Source: Bacteroidales bacterium
GTDB taxonomy: Bacteria; Bacteroidota; Bacteroidia; Bacteroidales; Paludibacteraceae
DNA length: 64,000 bases
Assembly: GCA_900769555.1 (NCBI GenBank)
Contig: CAAGHA010000079.1
Span: forward strand, 19,690-83,689
Direction: 5' to 3'
The position numbers and the translations under genes were made by a program. Positions 7,671-16,700 of this stretch are shown piece after piece; within the stretch, counting starts at the first letter, position 1, and each line of letters begins with the position of its first letter. The notes under the pieces were generated by a model that worked only from the letters and a program-made list of their open reading frames with translations, searched no databases and was not told the origin of the DNA.

Positions 7671-8588
7671 ATGACATTTTCGTTAATTGAAAAATATTTG
7701 CAGTATATAGAGTATGAAAAAGGTTTTTCCTCTCATACTATTATTTCGTATAAAACGGATTTGCTGCAGTTTTTCGATTTTTTAGAAAGACGTCAAGGCT
7801 TAAAAGAGATTAAGCTTGAGTCGATAGATTTTATGTCGGTTAGAGAATGGATCCTCTTTTTGAAAGATGATGAGAATAGGACATCTTCATCAGTAAACCG
7901 TAAATTATCTGTCTTGAAATCCTTTTTTCGGTATTTGAAACAGAAAGGAGTTGTAAAAGATAATCCGATGCAACAAGTAGTTTCGTTGAAACGAGAGGCT
8001 AGGTTGCCGAAATTTTTGAAAGAGTCGGAAGTCGAGACATTGTTAACACTTCGAGAAGAGTATTTTGCGGATGATTTTGAAGGAGTTCGAGATGCGACGA
8101 TAATTGAGGCTTTCTATACATTAGGAATTCGAGAATCCGAGTTGATAGGGATAAAAGACTCTGATGTGGATGTGTCAGGATGTTATGTCTCTGTCCTAGG
8201 TAAAGGACGAAAACGAAGGTTGATACCTTTTGGTGTCAAGATGAAAGATTCTTTTTTGAATTATTTGAAAGCCCGAGAGAAGTTGCAACTTGGAAAAGTA
8301 GATACATTCTTTATAAGAAAAGATGGAAAGCCGCTTTATCCGATGTTGGTTTATCGATTAGTAAATAAGTATTTGTCGGAAGTAAGTTCATTAACCAAAA
8401 GAAGTCCGCACGTGTTGCGACATACCTTTGCGACATTGATGTTGAATAATGGGGCAGAGTTGAATGCGGTTAAGGAGTTATTAGGACATGCAAATTTAGC
8501 TGCGACGGAAGTATATACACATACGACCTTTGAGCAGTTACGAGAGATTTATAAACGAGCCCATCCAAGGGCGGATAAAAAACTTTAA
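7671..8588 (+). CDS. xerC: tyrosine recombinase, XerC/XerD type
   Basis: A 305-residue site-specific recombinase. The N-terminal SAM-like core-binding domain (residues 1-100) is followed by the catalytic domain. All six catalytic residues are visible: Arg154 (GIRESEL), Lys178 (GKGRKRR), His247 and Arg250 (HVLRH), His273 (LLGHANL) and Tyr282 (VYTHT). Size and motifs fit the chromosomal dimer-resolving Xer recombinases rather than phage integrases. It sits between rpsU and hpf, the usual place in Bacteroidales, which also argues for a core gene. Whether it is the XerC or XerD partner cannot be decided here. Confidence 0.92.
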   Translation: MTFSLIEKYLQYIEYEKGFSSHTIISYKTDLLQFFDFLERRQGLKEIKLESIDFMSVREWILFLKDDENRTSSSVNRKLSVLKSFFRYLKQKGVVKDNPMQQVVSLKREARLPKFLKESEVETLLTLREEYFADDFEGVRDATIIEAFYTLGIRESELIGIKDSDVDVSGCYVSVLGKGRKRRLIPFGVKMKDSFLNYLKAREKLQLGKVDTFFIRKDGKPLYPMLVYRLVNKYLSEVSSLTKRSPHVLRHTFATLMLNNGAELNAVKELLGHANLAATEVYTHTTFEQLREIYKRAHPRADKKL

Positions 8589-8606
8589 ATTTAGGAGGGA
8601 CAGATT

Positions 8607-8912
8607 ATGAAGGTGACAGTTCAGACAGTGCATTTTGATGCAACAGTGAAGTTAGAAGAGTTTATCAATAAGAAGATCGCCAAGTTGGAGCAATATTCAG
8701 ACAAGATTACGGCGGTTGATGTAGTGTTGGAAGTTGTTAAACCAGAGACGTCTGATAATAAAAAAGTGATGTTGAAGGTGTTGATGCCCGGAAGTGAATT
8801 AGTTGTAAATAAAACAGCAGATTCATTCGAGGAAGCTTTTGATAATTCTATGGATGCAATGATACGATCTATAAAAAAAGCAAAAGAAAAAGCGAATGAA
8901 TTAAAAAAATAG
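8607..8912 (+). CDS. hpf: ribosome hibernation promoting factor, short form
   Basis: A 101-residue protein with the HPF/RaiA fold: MKVTVQTVHFDATVKLEEF at the start, then IAKLEQYSDKITAVDVVLE and a Lys-rich C-terminal helix. It binds the 30S decoding region and inactivates ribosomes in slow growth. It is the short form with no C-terminal dimerisation domain. An AGGAGGG ribosome binding site lies 8 bp before the start, and the gene is 18 bp after the recombinase gene, so the two are probably co-transcribed. Confidence 0.92.
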   Translation: MKVTVQTVHFDATVKLEEFINKKIAKLEQYSDKITAVDVVLEVVKPETSDNKKVMLKVLMPGSELVVNKTADSFEEAFDNSMDAMIRSIKKAKEKANELKK

Positions 8913-8921
8913 TTCAAAAAA

Positions 8922-8952
8922 TTTGTAGGATAAAAAAAAATGCCTACATTTG
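8922..8952 (+). promoter_or_regulatory. promoter of the tRNA-tuf transcript
   Basis: TTTG (8922-8925), a 19-nt spacer and TACATTTG (8945-8952) match the consensus. It should drive the four tRNAs and then tuf; no terminator is seen before tuf. Confidence 0.8.
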
Positions 8953-8999
8953 CACGCCGTTTCAAAGTTACGCACAATGAAACGGCGTAAAATATGACT

Positions 9000-9073
9000 G
9001 CCTCTTTAGCTCAGTTGGCCAGAGCACGTGATTTGTAATCTCGGGGTCGTTGGTTCGAATCCGACAAGAGGCT
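9000..9073 (+). tRNA. tRNA-Thr(UGU)
   Basis: Full cloverleaf: acceptor GCCTCTT with AAGAGGC, anticodon TGT at 9034-9036, T-loop TTCGAAT. CCA is not encoded. The anticodon stem contains one T-T mismatch. First of four tRNAs in a row. Confidence 0.95.
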
Positions 9074-9109
9074 CAAAGAAAAAGAGATCTTTAAAATAAC
9101 AGTTGTGTA

Positions 9110-9192
9110 GGGCGAATACCAGAGTGGCCAAATGGGGCAGACTGTAAATCTGCTGGCTTATGCCTTCGGTGGTTCGAATCCATCTTCGCCCA
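9110..9192 (+). tRNA. tRNA-Tyr(GUA)
   Basis: An 83-nt class II tRNA with a long variable arm, acceptor GGGCGAA with TTCGCCC, and anticodon GTA at 9144-9146. CCA is not encoded. Confidence 0.95.
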
Positions 9193-9208
9193 CAACTTGA
9201 TGAATTTC

Positions 9209-9281
9209 GCGGAAGTAGCTCAGTTGGTAGAGCATCAGCCTTCCAAGCTGAGGGTCGCGGGTTCGAACCCCGTCTTCCGCT
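9209..9281 (+). tRNA. tRNA-Gly(UCC)
   Basis: Acceptor GCGGAAG with CTTCCGC, anticodon TCC at 9242-9244, T-loop TTCGAAC. All stems pair. Confidence 0.95.
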
Positions 9282-9287
9282 CTATTC

Positions 9288-9359
<72 letters not shown>

Positions 9360-9415
9360 CTGTTGCGAAAGTTGGAAATAAAAATTATTAATTAATTAAA
9401 AATATTTAAGAAGTT

Positions 9416-10603
9416 ATGGCAAAAGAACAATTCGACCGTTCGAAAGCGCACGTTAACATTGGTACAATTGGACACGTTGACCATGGTAAGACTACTTTGA
9501 CTGCTGCTATCACTACAGTATTGGCAAAGAAAGGTCTTTCTGAATTGCGCTCATTTGATTCTATTGATAATGCTCCTGAAGAGAAAGAGCGTGGTATCAC
9601 AATTAATACATCACACGTTGAGTACCAAACAGAGACTCGTCACTATGCACACGTTGACTGTCCGGGTCACGCCGACTATGTAAAGAACATGGTAACTGGT
9701 GCTGCTCAAATGGATGGTGCTATCATCGTAGTAGCTGCAACTGATGGTCCAATGCCTCAAACTCGTGAGCACATTCTTTTGGCTCGTCAGGTAAACGTAC
9801 CTCGCTTGGTTGTATTTATGAACAAGTGTGATATGGTTGATGACGCTGAAATGTTGGACTTGGTTGAAATGGAAATGCGCGAATTGTTGGATTTCTATGA
9901 GTTCGATGCTGATAACACTCCAATTATCCGTGGTTCTGCTTTGGGTGCTTTGAATGGTGAAGCTGAATGGGAAGATAAAATTATGGAATTGATGGGTGCT
10001 GTTGATACTTGGATTGAACTTCCTCCACGTGATATCGACAAACCTTTCTTGATGCCTGTTGAGGACGTGTTCTCTATCACAGGTCGTGGTACTGTAGCAA
10101 CTGGTCGTATCGAAACTGGTATCATCAAAGTAGGTGAAGAAATCGAAATTATCGGTTTGGGAGCTGAAAAATTGAAATCAACTGTAACTGGTGTTGAGAT
10201 GTTCCGTAAGTTGTTGGACGAAGGTCAAGCTGGTGATAACGTAGGTTTGTTGCTTCGTGGTATCGACAAGGATCAAATCAAGAGAGGTATGGTTCTTTGT
10301 AAACCAGGTCAAGTTACTCCTCACACTGAGTTTAAGGCTTCTGTTTATATCTTGAAGAAAGAAGAAGGTGGACGTCACACTCCATTCCATAACAAATATC
10401 GTCCTCAATTCTATATCCGTACTTTGGATGTAACTGGTGAGATTACTTTGCCAGAAGGAACTGAGATGGTTATGCCAGGTGATAACTTGGAGATTAATGT
10501 TAAGTTGATCTATCCTGTAGCTTGTAGCGAAGGTCTTCGTTTCGCTATCCGTGAAGGTGGTAGAACAGTAGGTTCTGGTCAAATTACAGCAATTATTGAC
10601 TAA
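9416..10603 (+). CDS. tuf: translation elongation factor Tu
   Basis: A 395-residue GTPase that carries aminoacyl-tRNA to the ribosome. All G motifs are present: GHVDHGKT (19-26), the switch I region with RGITINT, DCPGHADY and NKCD. Domains 2 and 3 follow, with GRGTVATGRIETG and the C-terminal REGGRTVGSGQI. Codon use is strongly biased, as expected for a very highly expressed gene. It lies 56 bp after the last tRNA and probably shares their transcript. A hairpin and tRNA-Trp follow it. Confidence 0.99.
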   Translation: MAKEQFDRSKAHVNIGTIGHVDHGKTTLTAAITTVLAKKGLSELRSFDSIDNAPEEKERGITINTSHVEYQTETRHYAHVDCPGHADYVKNMVTGAAQMDGAIIVVAATDGPMPQTREHILLARQVNVPRLVVFMNKCDMVDDAEMLDLVEMEMRELLDFYEFDADNTPIIRGSALGALNGEAEWEDKIMELMGAVDTWIELPPRDIDKPFLMPVEDVFSITGRGTVATGRIETGIIKVGEEIEIIGLGAEKLKSTVTGVEMFRKLLDEGQAGDNVGLLLRGIDKDQIKRGMVLCKPGQVTPHTEFKASVYILKKEEGGRHTPFHNKYRPQFYIRTLDVTGEITLPEGTEMVMPGDNLEINVKLIYPVACSEGLRFAIREGGRTVGSGQITAIID

Positions 10604-10612
10604 TTTATAAAC

Positions 10613-10639
10613 TTATCCTCTGGTTAATCCGGAGGATAA
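10613..10639 (+). other. hairpin between tuf and tRNA-Trp
   Basis: An 11-bp stem (10613-10623 with 10629-10639, one T-G pair) with a 5-nt loop and no T-run sits 3 bp before tRNA-Trp. It looks like an RNA processing or stabilising structure rather than a terminator. Confidence 0.6.
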
Positions 10640-10642
10640 TAC

Positions 10643-10715
10643 ACGGGAGTAGCTCAGTTGGTAGAGCACCGGTCTCCAAAACCGGGTGTCGGGAGTTCGA
10701 GCCTCTCCTTCCGTG
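10643..10715 (+). tRNA. tRNA-Trp(CCA)
   Basis: Acceptor ACGGGAG pairs with CTTCCGT (one G-T), and the anticodon CCA is at 10676-10678 in a CCGGT/ACCGG stem. The place between tuf and secE is conserved in many bacteria. Confidence 0.95.
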
Positions 10716-10730
10716 CTAATTATTATAGTG

Positions 10731-10922
10731 ATGAAAGTATTAACTTATATCAAAGATTCATACGACGAACTAGTTCATAAAGTTTCTTGGCCTTCGTCAA
10801 AGGAGTTATCCAATAGTGCAGTAGTTGTTCTAGTAGCTTCCCTTCTTATTGCTCTAGTAATTTTTGGTATGGACAAGGCGATTGGGGAATTAATGAAGTT
10901 CATCTACGGTTTGTTATCATAA
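10731..10922 (+). CDS. secE: preprotein translocase subunit SecE
   Basis: A 63-residue single-span membrane protein with an amphipathic N-terminal helix (YIKDSYDELVHKVSWPSSKEL), whose VSWPS is the family hallmark, and one membrane segment at about residues 30-50. It clamps SecY in the translocon. I chose ATG 10731; the in-frame start at 10686 lies inside tRNA-Trp. It is followed 16 bp later by nusG, the standard pair. Confidence 0.95.
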   Translation: MKVLTYIKDSYDELVHKVSWPSSKELSNSAVVVLVASLLIALVIFGMDKAIGELMKFIYGLLS

Positions 10923-10938
10923 GTAAGGAGGGATTAAA

Positions 10939-11493
10939 ATGTCTGAGACTGGTATGAAGTGGTACGTTTTGCGTGCTATTAGTGGAAAAGAGAGCAAGGT
11001 GCGTGAATATCTTGAGAATGAGATAGCTAACACGGATCTTGGTAAGTATGTTTCGTCTGTTTTGATTCCGACCGAACGAGTATTTCAAATTAAGAATGGA
11101 AAAAAAATTTCCAAAGAGAGAACTTATCTTCCTGGTTATGTTTTAATTCAAGCAAATCTTGTTGGTGAAGTATCTCATCGATTAACTGAAGTTCCTAATG
11201 TTATAGGTTTTTTGGGCGATGGTTCAAAGAAAAATAATGCTCCGGTTCCTTTGCGTCAGAGTGAAGTGAATCGTATTTTAGGTAAGGTTGATGAGTTAAA
11301 TGAGTCAGAAGAGGAGATTGTTGTTCCATATTTCGTTGGAGAGACTGTAAAGGTTACTTTTGGTCCATTCAGCGGATTTAGTGGTATAATTGAGGAAGTA
11401 AACAATGAGCGTAAAAAACTCAAAGTTATGGTTAAAATCTTCGGTCGTAAGACTCCATTGGAATTGAGTTTTACACAAGTTGAAAAGGAGTAG
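10939..11493 (+). CDS. nusG: transcription termination/antitermination factor NusG
   Basis: A 184-residue protein with the NGN domain at the N-terminus (KWYVLRAISGKESKVREYLE) and a C-terminal KOW motif (VGETVKVTFGPFSGFSGIIEEVN at about residues 130-152). It binds RNA polymerase and couples it to Rho or the ribosome. A strong AAGGAGGG ribosome binding site lies 7-8 bp upstream. An insert around residues 90-120 is usual for Bacteroidota NusG. Confidence 0.97.
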   Translation: MSETGMKWYVLRAISGKESKVREYLENEIANTDLGKYVSSVLIPTERVFQIKNGKKISKERTYLPGYVLIQANLVGEVSHRLTEVPNVIGFLGDGSKKNNAPVPLRQSEVNRILGKVDELNESEEEIVVPYFVGETVKVTFGPFSGFSGIIEEVNNERKKLKVMVKIFGRKTPLELSFTQVEKE

Positions 11494-11551
11494 TGTTACT
11501 CTGAATTATTCTAGTTCGTAATAATTTTTTTTTAATTTAAATATTAACAAA

Positions 11552-11995
11552 ATGGCTAAAGAAGTTGCTGGATTTATCAAATTGCAGATAAAGGGAGGCG
11601 CTGCGAATCCATCTCCACCGGTTGGACCTGCGTTAGGTTCTAAGGGTATTAATATCATGGACTTCTGCAAGCAGTTTAATGCAAGAACTCAAGACAAAGC
11701 CGGAAAGGTATTGCCTGTAGTTATCTCTTACTATGCTGATAAGTCTTTTGATTTTGTCGTTAAGACACCTCCAGTAGCAGTTCAACTTTTGGAGATTACA
11801 AAACAAAAGAGTGGTTCTGCTGAGCCTAATCGTAAGAAAATTGCTGAAATTACTTGGAACCAAGTTAGAGCTATCGCAGAGGATAAAATGCAAGATTTAA
11901 ATTGCTTTACTATTGAATCTGCTATGACTATGGTTGCAGGAACAGCAAGAAGTATGGGTATCACCGTAAAAGGAGAATTCCCTGGTAATAAATAA
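11552..11995 (+). CDS. rplK: 50S ribosomal protein L11
   Basis: A 147-residue protein with the L11 N-terminal domain (GGAANPSPPVGPALGSKGINIM) and the RNA-binding C-terminal domain (AEITWNQVRAIAEDKM). It binds 23S rRNA at the GTPase-associated centre together with L10 and L7/L12. The proline-rich hinge targeted by thiostrepton-type compounds is intact. First of the rplKAJL set, 58 bp after nusG with no terminator between. Confidence 0.98.
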   Translation: MAKEVAGFIKLQIKGGAANPSPPVGPALGSKGINIMDFCKQFNARTQDKAGKVLPVVISYYADKSFDFVVKTPPVAVQLLEITKQKSGSAEPNRKKIAEITWNQVRAIAEDKMQDLNCFTIESAMTMVAGTARSMGITVKGEFPGNK

Positions 11996-12012
11996 TTAAC
12001 ACTTCAATTGAA

Positions 12013-12711
12013 ATGGGTAAACTTACAAAAAATCAAAAGTTAGCTTTAGAGAAGATTGAAGCAGGGAAATCTTACTCTTTAAAGGAAGCATCTGAGTTGG
12101 TAAAAGAAGTTACTACAACTAAGTTTGATGCTTCAGTTGATATTGATGTTCGTCTAGGTGTTGATCCTCGTAAGGCAAATCAAATGGTACGTGGTGTTGT
12201 TTCATTGCCTAATGGTACAGGTAAAACTGTTCGAGTTTTGGCTTTGTGTACACCTGATGCAGAAGCTGATGCTAAAGCAGCTGGTGCAGATTATGTTGGT
12301 TTGGATGAGTATATCGAGAAGATCAAAGGTGGTTGGACAGATGTAGATGTTATTATAACTATGCCTTCTATCATGGGTAAAATTGGTGCTTTAGGTCGTG
12401 TGTTGGGTCCTCGTGGTTTGATGCCGAATCCTAAGAGTGGTACTGTTACAAATGAAGTAGGGAAAGCGGTTAGAGAAGTTAAACAAGGAAAGATCGACTT
12501 CAAAGTTGACAAGTTCGGTATTGTTCACACTTCAGTAGGAAAGGTATCATTCACTCCACAACAAATTACAGAGAATGCAAAGGTTTTCATTGATACTTTG
12601 ATCAAGTTGAAACCAGCTTCTTCTAAGGGAGTGTATGTTAAGAGTATTTATCTTTCAAGTACTATGAGTCCGGGTATTAAAGTTGACCCTAAATCAGTTG
12701 ATGAAATTTAA
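12013..12711 (+). CDS. rplA: 50S ribosomal protein L1
   Basis: A 232-residue protein with the L1 signature region (MPNPKSGTVT, about residues 137-146) and the family start (MGKLTKNQKLALEKIEAGK). It forms the L1 stalk and moves deacylated tRNA from the E site. In many bacteria it represses its own operon by binding the leader of the L11 gene; no such site was identified here. Length is normal. The gene is 17 bp after rplK. Confidence 0.98.
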   Translation: MGKLTKNQKLALEKIEAGKSYSLKEASELVKEVTTTKFDASVDIDVRLGVDPRKANQMVRGVVSLPNGTGKTVRVLALCTPDAEADAKAAGADYVGLDEYIEKIKGGWTDVDVIITMPSIMGKIGALGRVLGPRGLMPNPKSGTVTNEVGKAVREVKQGKIDFKVDKFGIVHTSVGKVSFTPQQITENAKVFIDTLIKLKPASSKGVYVKSIYLSSTMSPGIKVDPKSVDEI

Positions 12712-12722
12712 TATTTAGAAAC

Positions 12723-13241
12723 ATGAAAAAGGAAGATAAAAATCTTATCATAGAGCAGATTGTTAACAATCTTAATGAATATTCTCACTTCTATATCACT
12801 GATGCTGCTGGTTTAACTGCTGACATGACAAGTGATTTGAGAAGAGCTTGTTTTAAACAAGAAATTAAGTTCGTTGTAGTAAAAAATACTTTGTTAAAGA
12901 GAGCATTGGAGCAAAAAGGAGATTTTTCTCAAATGTATAGCCTTCTTGAAGGTCCTACAGCTTTGATGTTGTCTAATACTGGGAATGCTCCGGCGAAGTT
13001 GCTTAAAGAGTTTGGAAAGAGTAATAAAATTGGTAAGCCGGTTTTGAAAGGTGCTTATGTTGAAGAAAGTTTCTATTTAGGTGCTGATCAATTGGATGCT
13101 TTGGTAAGCATCAAGAGCAAAAACGAGCTTATTGGCGATATTATTACTTTGTTACAATCTCCAGCAAAGAATGTTATTTCTGCTCTTCAATCAGGAGGTA
13201 CTACTCTCCACGGAGTGTTAAAAACACTTTCAGAAAAATAA
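12723..13241 (+). CDS. rplJ: 50S ribosomal protein L10
   Basis: A 172-residue protein of the L10 family: MKKEDKNLIIEQIVNNLNEYSHFYI at the start, VVKNTLLKRAL in the RNA-binding part, and a C-terminal helix that carries the L7/L12 dimers. It anchors the stalk to 23S rRNA. It is 11 bp after rplA and 45 bp before rplL. Confidence 0.97.
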   Translation: MKKEDKNLIIEQIVNNLNEYSHFYITDAAGLTADMTSDLRRACFKQEIKFVVVKNTLLKRALEQKGDFSQMYSLLEGPTALMLSNTGNAPAKLLKEFGKSNKIGKPVLKGAYVEESFYLGADQLDALVSIKSKNELIGDIITLLQSPAKNVISALQSGGTTLHGVLKTLSEK

Positions 13242-13286
13242 TTAATAGTAATAATCGAATTATAAACAATTTTAATACATATAACA

Positions 13287-13661
13287 ATGGCAGATTTGAA
13301 AGCTTTTGCAGAACAATTAGTTAATTTGACAGTTAAAGAAGTTAACGAACTAGCTGAAATTTTGAAAAACGAATATGGTATTGAACCTGCTGCTGCAGCT
13401 GTTGCTGTTGCTGCTCCTGCAGCTGGTGCAGCTGCTGCTGAAGAAGAAAAATCATCTTTCGATGTTGTTTTGAAATCAGCAGGTGCTAACAAGTTAGCAA
13501 TCGTTAAATTAGTTAAGGAATTGACTGGTCTTGGCTTGAAAGAGGCTAAAGATATGGTTGATGGTGCTCCTAGCGTAATTAAAGAAGGTCTAGCTAAGGC
13601 TGACGCTGAAGGTCTTAAGAAACAACTTGAAGAAGGCGGAGCTGAAGTTGAACTTAAATAG
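13287..13661 (+). CDS. rplL: 50S ribosomal protein L7/L12
   Basis: A 124-residue acidic stalk protein. The N-terminal dimer domain (1-30) is followed by an Ala-rich flexible hinge (about 33-52, AAAAVAVAAPAAGAAAA) and the globular domain that binds elongation factors (KLAIVKLVKELTGLGLKEAKDMVD). Multiple dimers attach to L10. A strong hairpin terminator 30 bp downstream separates it partly from rpoB. Confidence 0.98.
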   Translation: MADLKAFAEQLVNLTVKEVNELAEILKNEYGIEPAAAAVAVAAPAAGAAAAEEEKSSFDVVLKSAGANKLAIVKLVKELTGLGLKEAKDMVDGAPSVIKEGLAKADAEGLKKQLEEGGAEVELK

Positions 13662-13691
13662 TACTGCATGGTTCTGATTATCAGGAACTTT

Positions 13692-13729
13692 GGTTTAGAA
13701 CCTTTAACAAGGAGGTTCTAAACCTTTTT
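13692..13729 (+). terminator. rplL-rpoB attenuator
   Basis: A 12-bp perfect stem (13692-13703 with 13713-13724) with a 9-nt loop and five T residues. Placed between rplL and rpoB, it probably reduces rather than stops read-through, lowering RNA polymerase relative to ribosomal protein output. Confidence 0.8.
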
Positions 13730-13776
13730 ACGTCTATTTTTATTTTTAAGTTTACTTCACTTAAATTTTAAAGTCA

Positions 13777-16700
13777 ATGTCTTCAATTGATCAAAACAAA
13801 AGAATTAGTTTTGCGTCTATCAAGGATCAGCTTCAATATCCTGATTTCCTTGAAGTGCAGTTAAAATCTTTTAAAGATTTTTTCCAACTTGATACTCCCC
13901 CTGAACAAAGAAAAAATGATGGGATGTATGAGGTTTTTTCAGAAAATTTTCCAATTGCGGATACAAGGAACAATTTTGTCCTTGAGTTTTTGGATTATTA
14001 TATCGATCCTTCTCGTTACACGATCGAAGAGTGTATTGAGAGAGGGTTGACTTATTGTGTTCCACTTAAGGCTAAACTCAAGTTATATTGTACTGATCCT
14101 GATCATGAGGATTTTGAGACAATTATTCAGGATGTATATTTGGGTACTATCCCATATATGACTGAAAAGGGTACTTTTATCATTAATGGGGCAGAGCGTG
14201 TAGTTGTTTCTCAATTGCATAGATCTCCGGGTGTTTTCTTCGGACAAAGTATGCATGCGAATGGAACAAAATTGTATTCTGCTCGTATTATTCCTTTTAA
14301 GGGTTCATGGATCGAATTTGCTACTGATATCAATAATGTCATGTATGCTTATATCGATCGTAAGAAGAAATTACCGGTAACTACGTTGTTACGTGCTATC
14401 GGATTTGAAAGTGATAAGGATATTCTTGAAATCTTTGGATTAGCTGAAGAAATTAAAGTTTCTAAGGCAGGTTTGAAAAAAGTAGAGGGTAGAAAATTGG
14501 CTGCTCGTGTTTTGAAGACTTGGATCGAAGATTTCGTAGATGAGGATACTGGTGAGGTGGTTTCTATCGAGCGTAATGAGGTTATTATTGACCGTGAGAC
14601 AATTCTTGATAAGGATCATATTCAAACTATCCTCGATTCTGGTGTACAAACTATTTTGCTTCACAGAGAGGATCAAAATCTTTCGGATTATGGTATTATC
14701 TATAATACGTTGCAGAAAGATACTAGTAACTCAGAAAAGGAAGCAGTTTATTATATATATCGTCAATTGCGTAGTGCAGATCCTGCTGATGAAAATGCAG
14801 CTCGTGAGGTTATTTCAGGTTTGTTCTTTTCTGAAAAACGCTATGATTTAGGCGAGGTTGGTCGTTATAGAATCAATAAAAAGTTGAATTTAACGACTGA
14901 TATGGATGTTCGTGTTCTTACGAAAGAGGACATCATCGAAATTATTAAATATTTAATTGAATTGATTAATTCTAAGGCGGATGTTGATGATATTGACCAC
15001 TTAAGTAATCGTCGCGTTCGTACTGTTGGAGAGCAATTGTATAATCAATTTGGTGTAGGTTTGGCTCGTATGGCTCGTACAATTCGTGAAAGAATGAATG
15101 TGCGTGACAATGAAGTGTTTAGTCCTGTTGAATTGATTAATGCTAAAACAATCTCTTCTGTTATTAATTCATTCTTTGGTACGAATGCTTTGTCTCAGTT
15201 CATGGATCAAACAAATCCACTTGCTGAGATTACTCATAAGCGTCGTCTTTCTGCGTTAGGACCTGGTGGTTTGTCTCGTGAACGTGCCGGATTTGAGGTT
15301 CGTGACGTACACTATACTCACTATGGCCGTCTTTGTCCGATTGAGACACCGGAAGGTCCGAACATTGGTTTGATTTCTTCTTTGTGTGTTTATGCTAAGA
15401 TTAATGATCTAGGATTTATTGAGACTCCTTATCGTATTGTTAAAGATGGTAAGGTTGATATGTCTAGTGATGCGATTAAGTATCTTACAGCAGAGGAAGA
15501 AGAGGGTAAAATTATTGCTCAGGGTAATGCCGCAGTTGATGATAATGGTTCATTGATAAGTGACAAGGTTAAGGCTCGCCAAGATGCAGACTTTCCTGTT
15601 GTTACACCTCAGGAATTGGATTTGATGGATGTTGCTCCGCAACAGATTGCGTCTATTGCTGCTTCTTTAATTCCGTTCTTGGAACATGATGATGCGAACC
15701 GTGCTTTGATGGGATCTAACATGATGCGTCAAGCTGTTCCTTTGTTGCGTTGTGAGTCTCCTATCGTTGGTACAGGTATCGAGGGTCAATTGATTAGAGA
15801 TTCTCGTACTCAAGTTACAGCAGAGGGAGAAGGTGTTATTGAGTATGTTGATGCTAGTGTAATTAAGATTCGTTACGATAGAACTGAAGATGAAGAGTAT
15901 GTAAGTTTTGATTCTGCAGTTAAAGAGTATATCATTCCTAAGTTTAGAAAGACAAACCAAAGTACAACAATTGACTTACGTCCAATTGTTGAAGCTGGTC
16001 AACGTGTTACTAAGGGACAAATTCTTACAGAAGGTTATTCAACACAAAACGGAGAATTGGCCATTGGTAAGAACCTTTTGGTTGCGTTCATGCCTTGGAA
16101 GGGCTACAACTATGAGGATGCTATCGTAATTAATGAAAAAGTATGTAAATACGATATTTTTACTTCTGTTCACGTTGATGAATATCAATTGGAGGTTCGT
16201 GAAACAAAACGTGGAATGGAAGAGTTAACTGCCGATATTCCAAATGTTAGTGAAGAAGCTACTCGTAATTTGGATGAAAATGGTATTATTCGTGTTGGTG
16301 CGTTTGTAGAACCGGGTGATATCTTGATTGGTAAGATTACTCCTAAGGGAGAGACTGATCCATCTCCGGAAGAGAAGTTGCTTCGTGCTATCTTTGGAGA
16401 TAAAGCGGGTGATGTTAAGGATGCTTCATTGAAAGCACATCCTTCATTGCGTGGTGTTGTTGTGGATAAGAAGTTGTTCTCTAGAGCGATAAAAACTCGT
16501 AAGTCTCGTTTGTCTGATAAGGCTTTGTTGCCTAAAATCGATGAGGAATTTGACGAGAAAGCAGTTGAATTGAAGGCTATTCTAGTTGAAAAACTTATGG
16601 TGTTGACAAATGGAAAAACTTCTCAAGGTGTGAAGGATTTCTTGGGTGTTGATGTAATTGCAAAGGGTGCTAAGTTCACTAAAAAGGCTTTGGAGGAGAT

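Noticed and set aside
7671..8588. Integrase of a genomic island next to the tRNA cluster
   Set aside because: The gene has the size, motifs and conserved neighbourhood of a core Xer recombinase, and no island or attachment repeat follows the tRNAs.
13187..13669. A 160-codon minus-strand frame opposite rplL
   Set aside because: Ala/Ser-rich antisense shadow of the Ala-rich L7/L12 gene.
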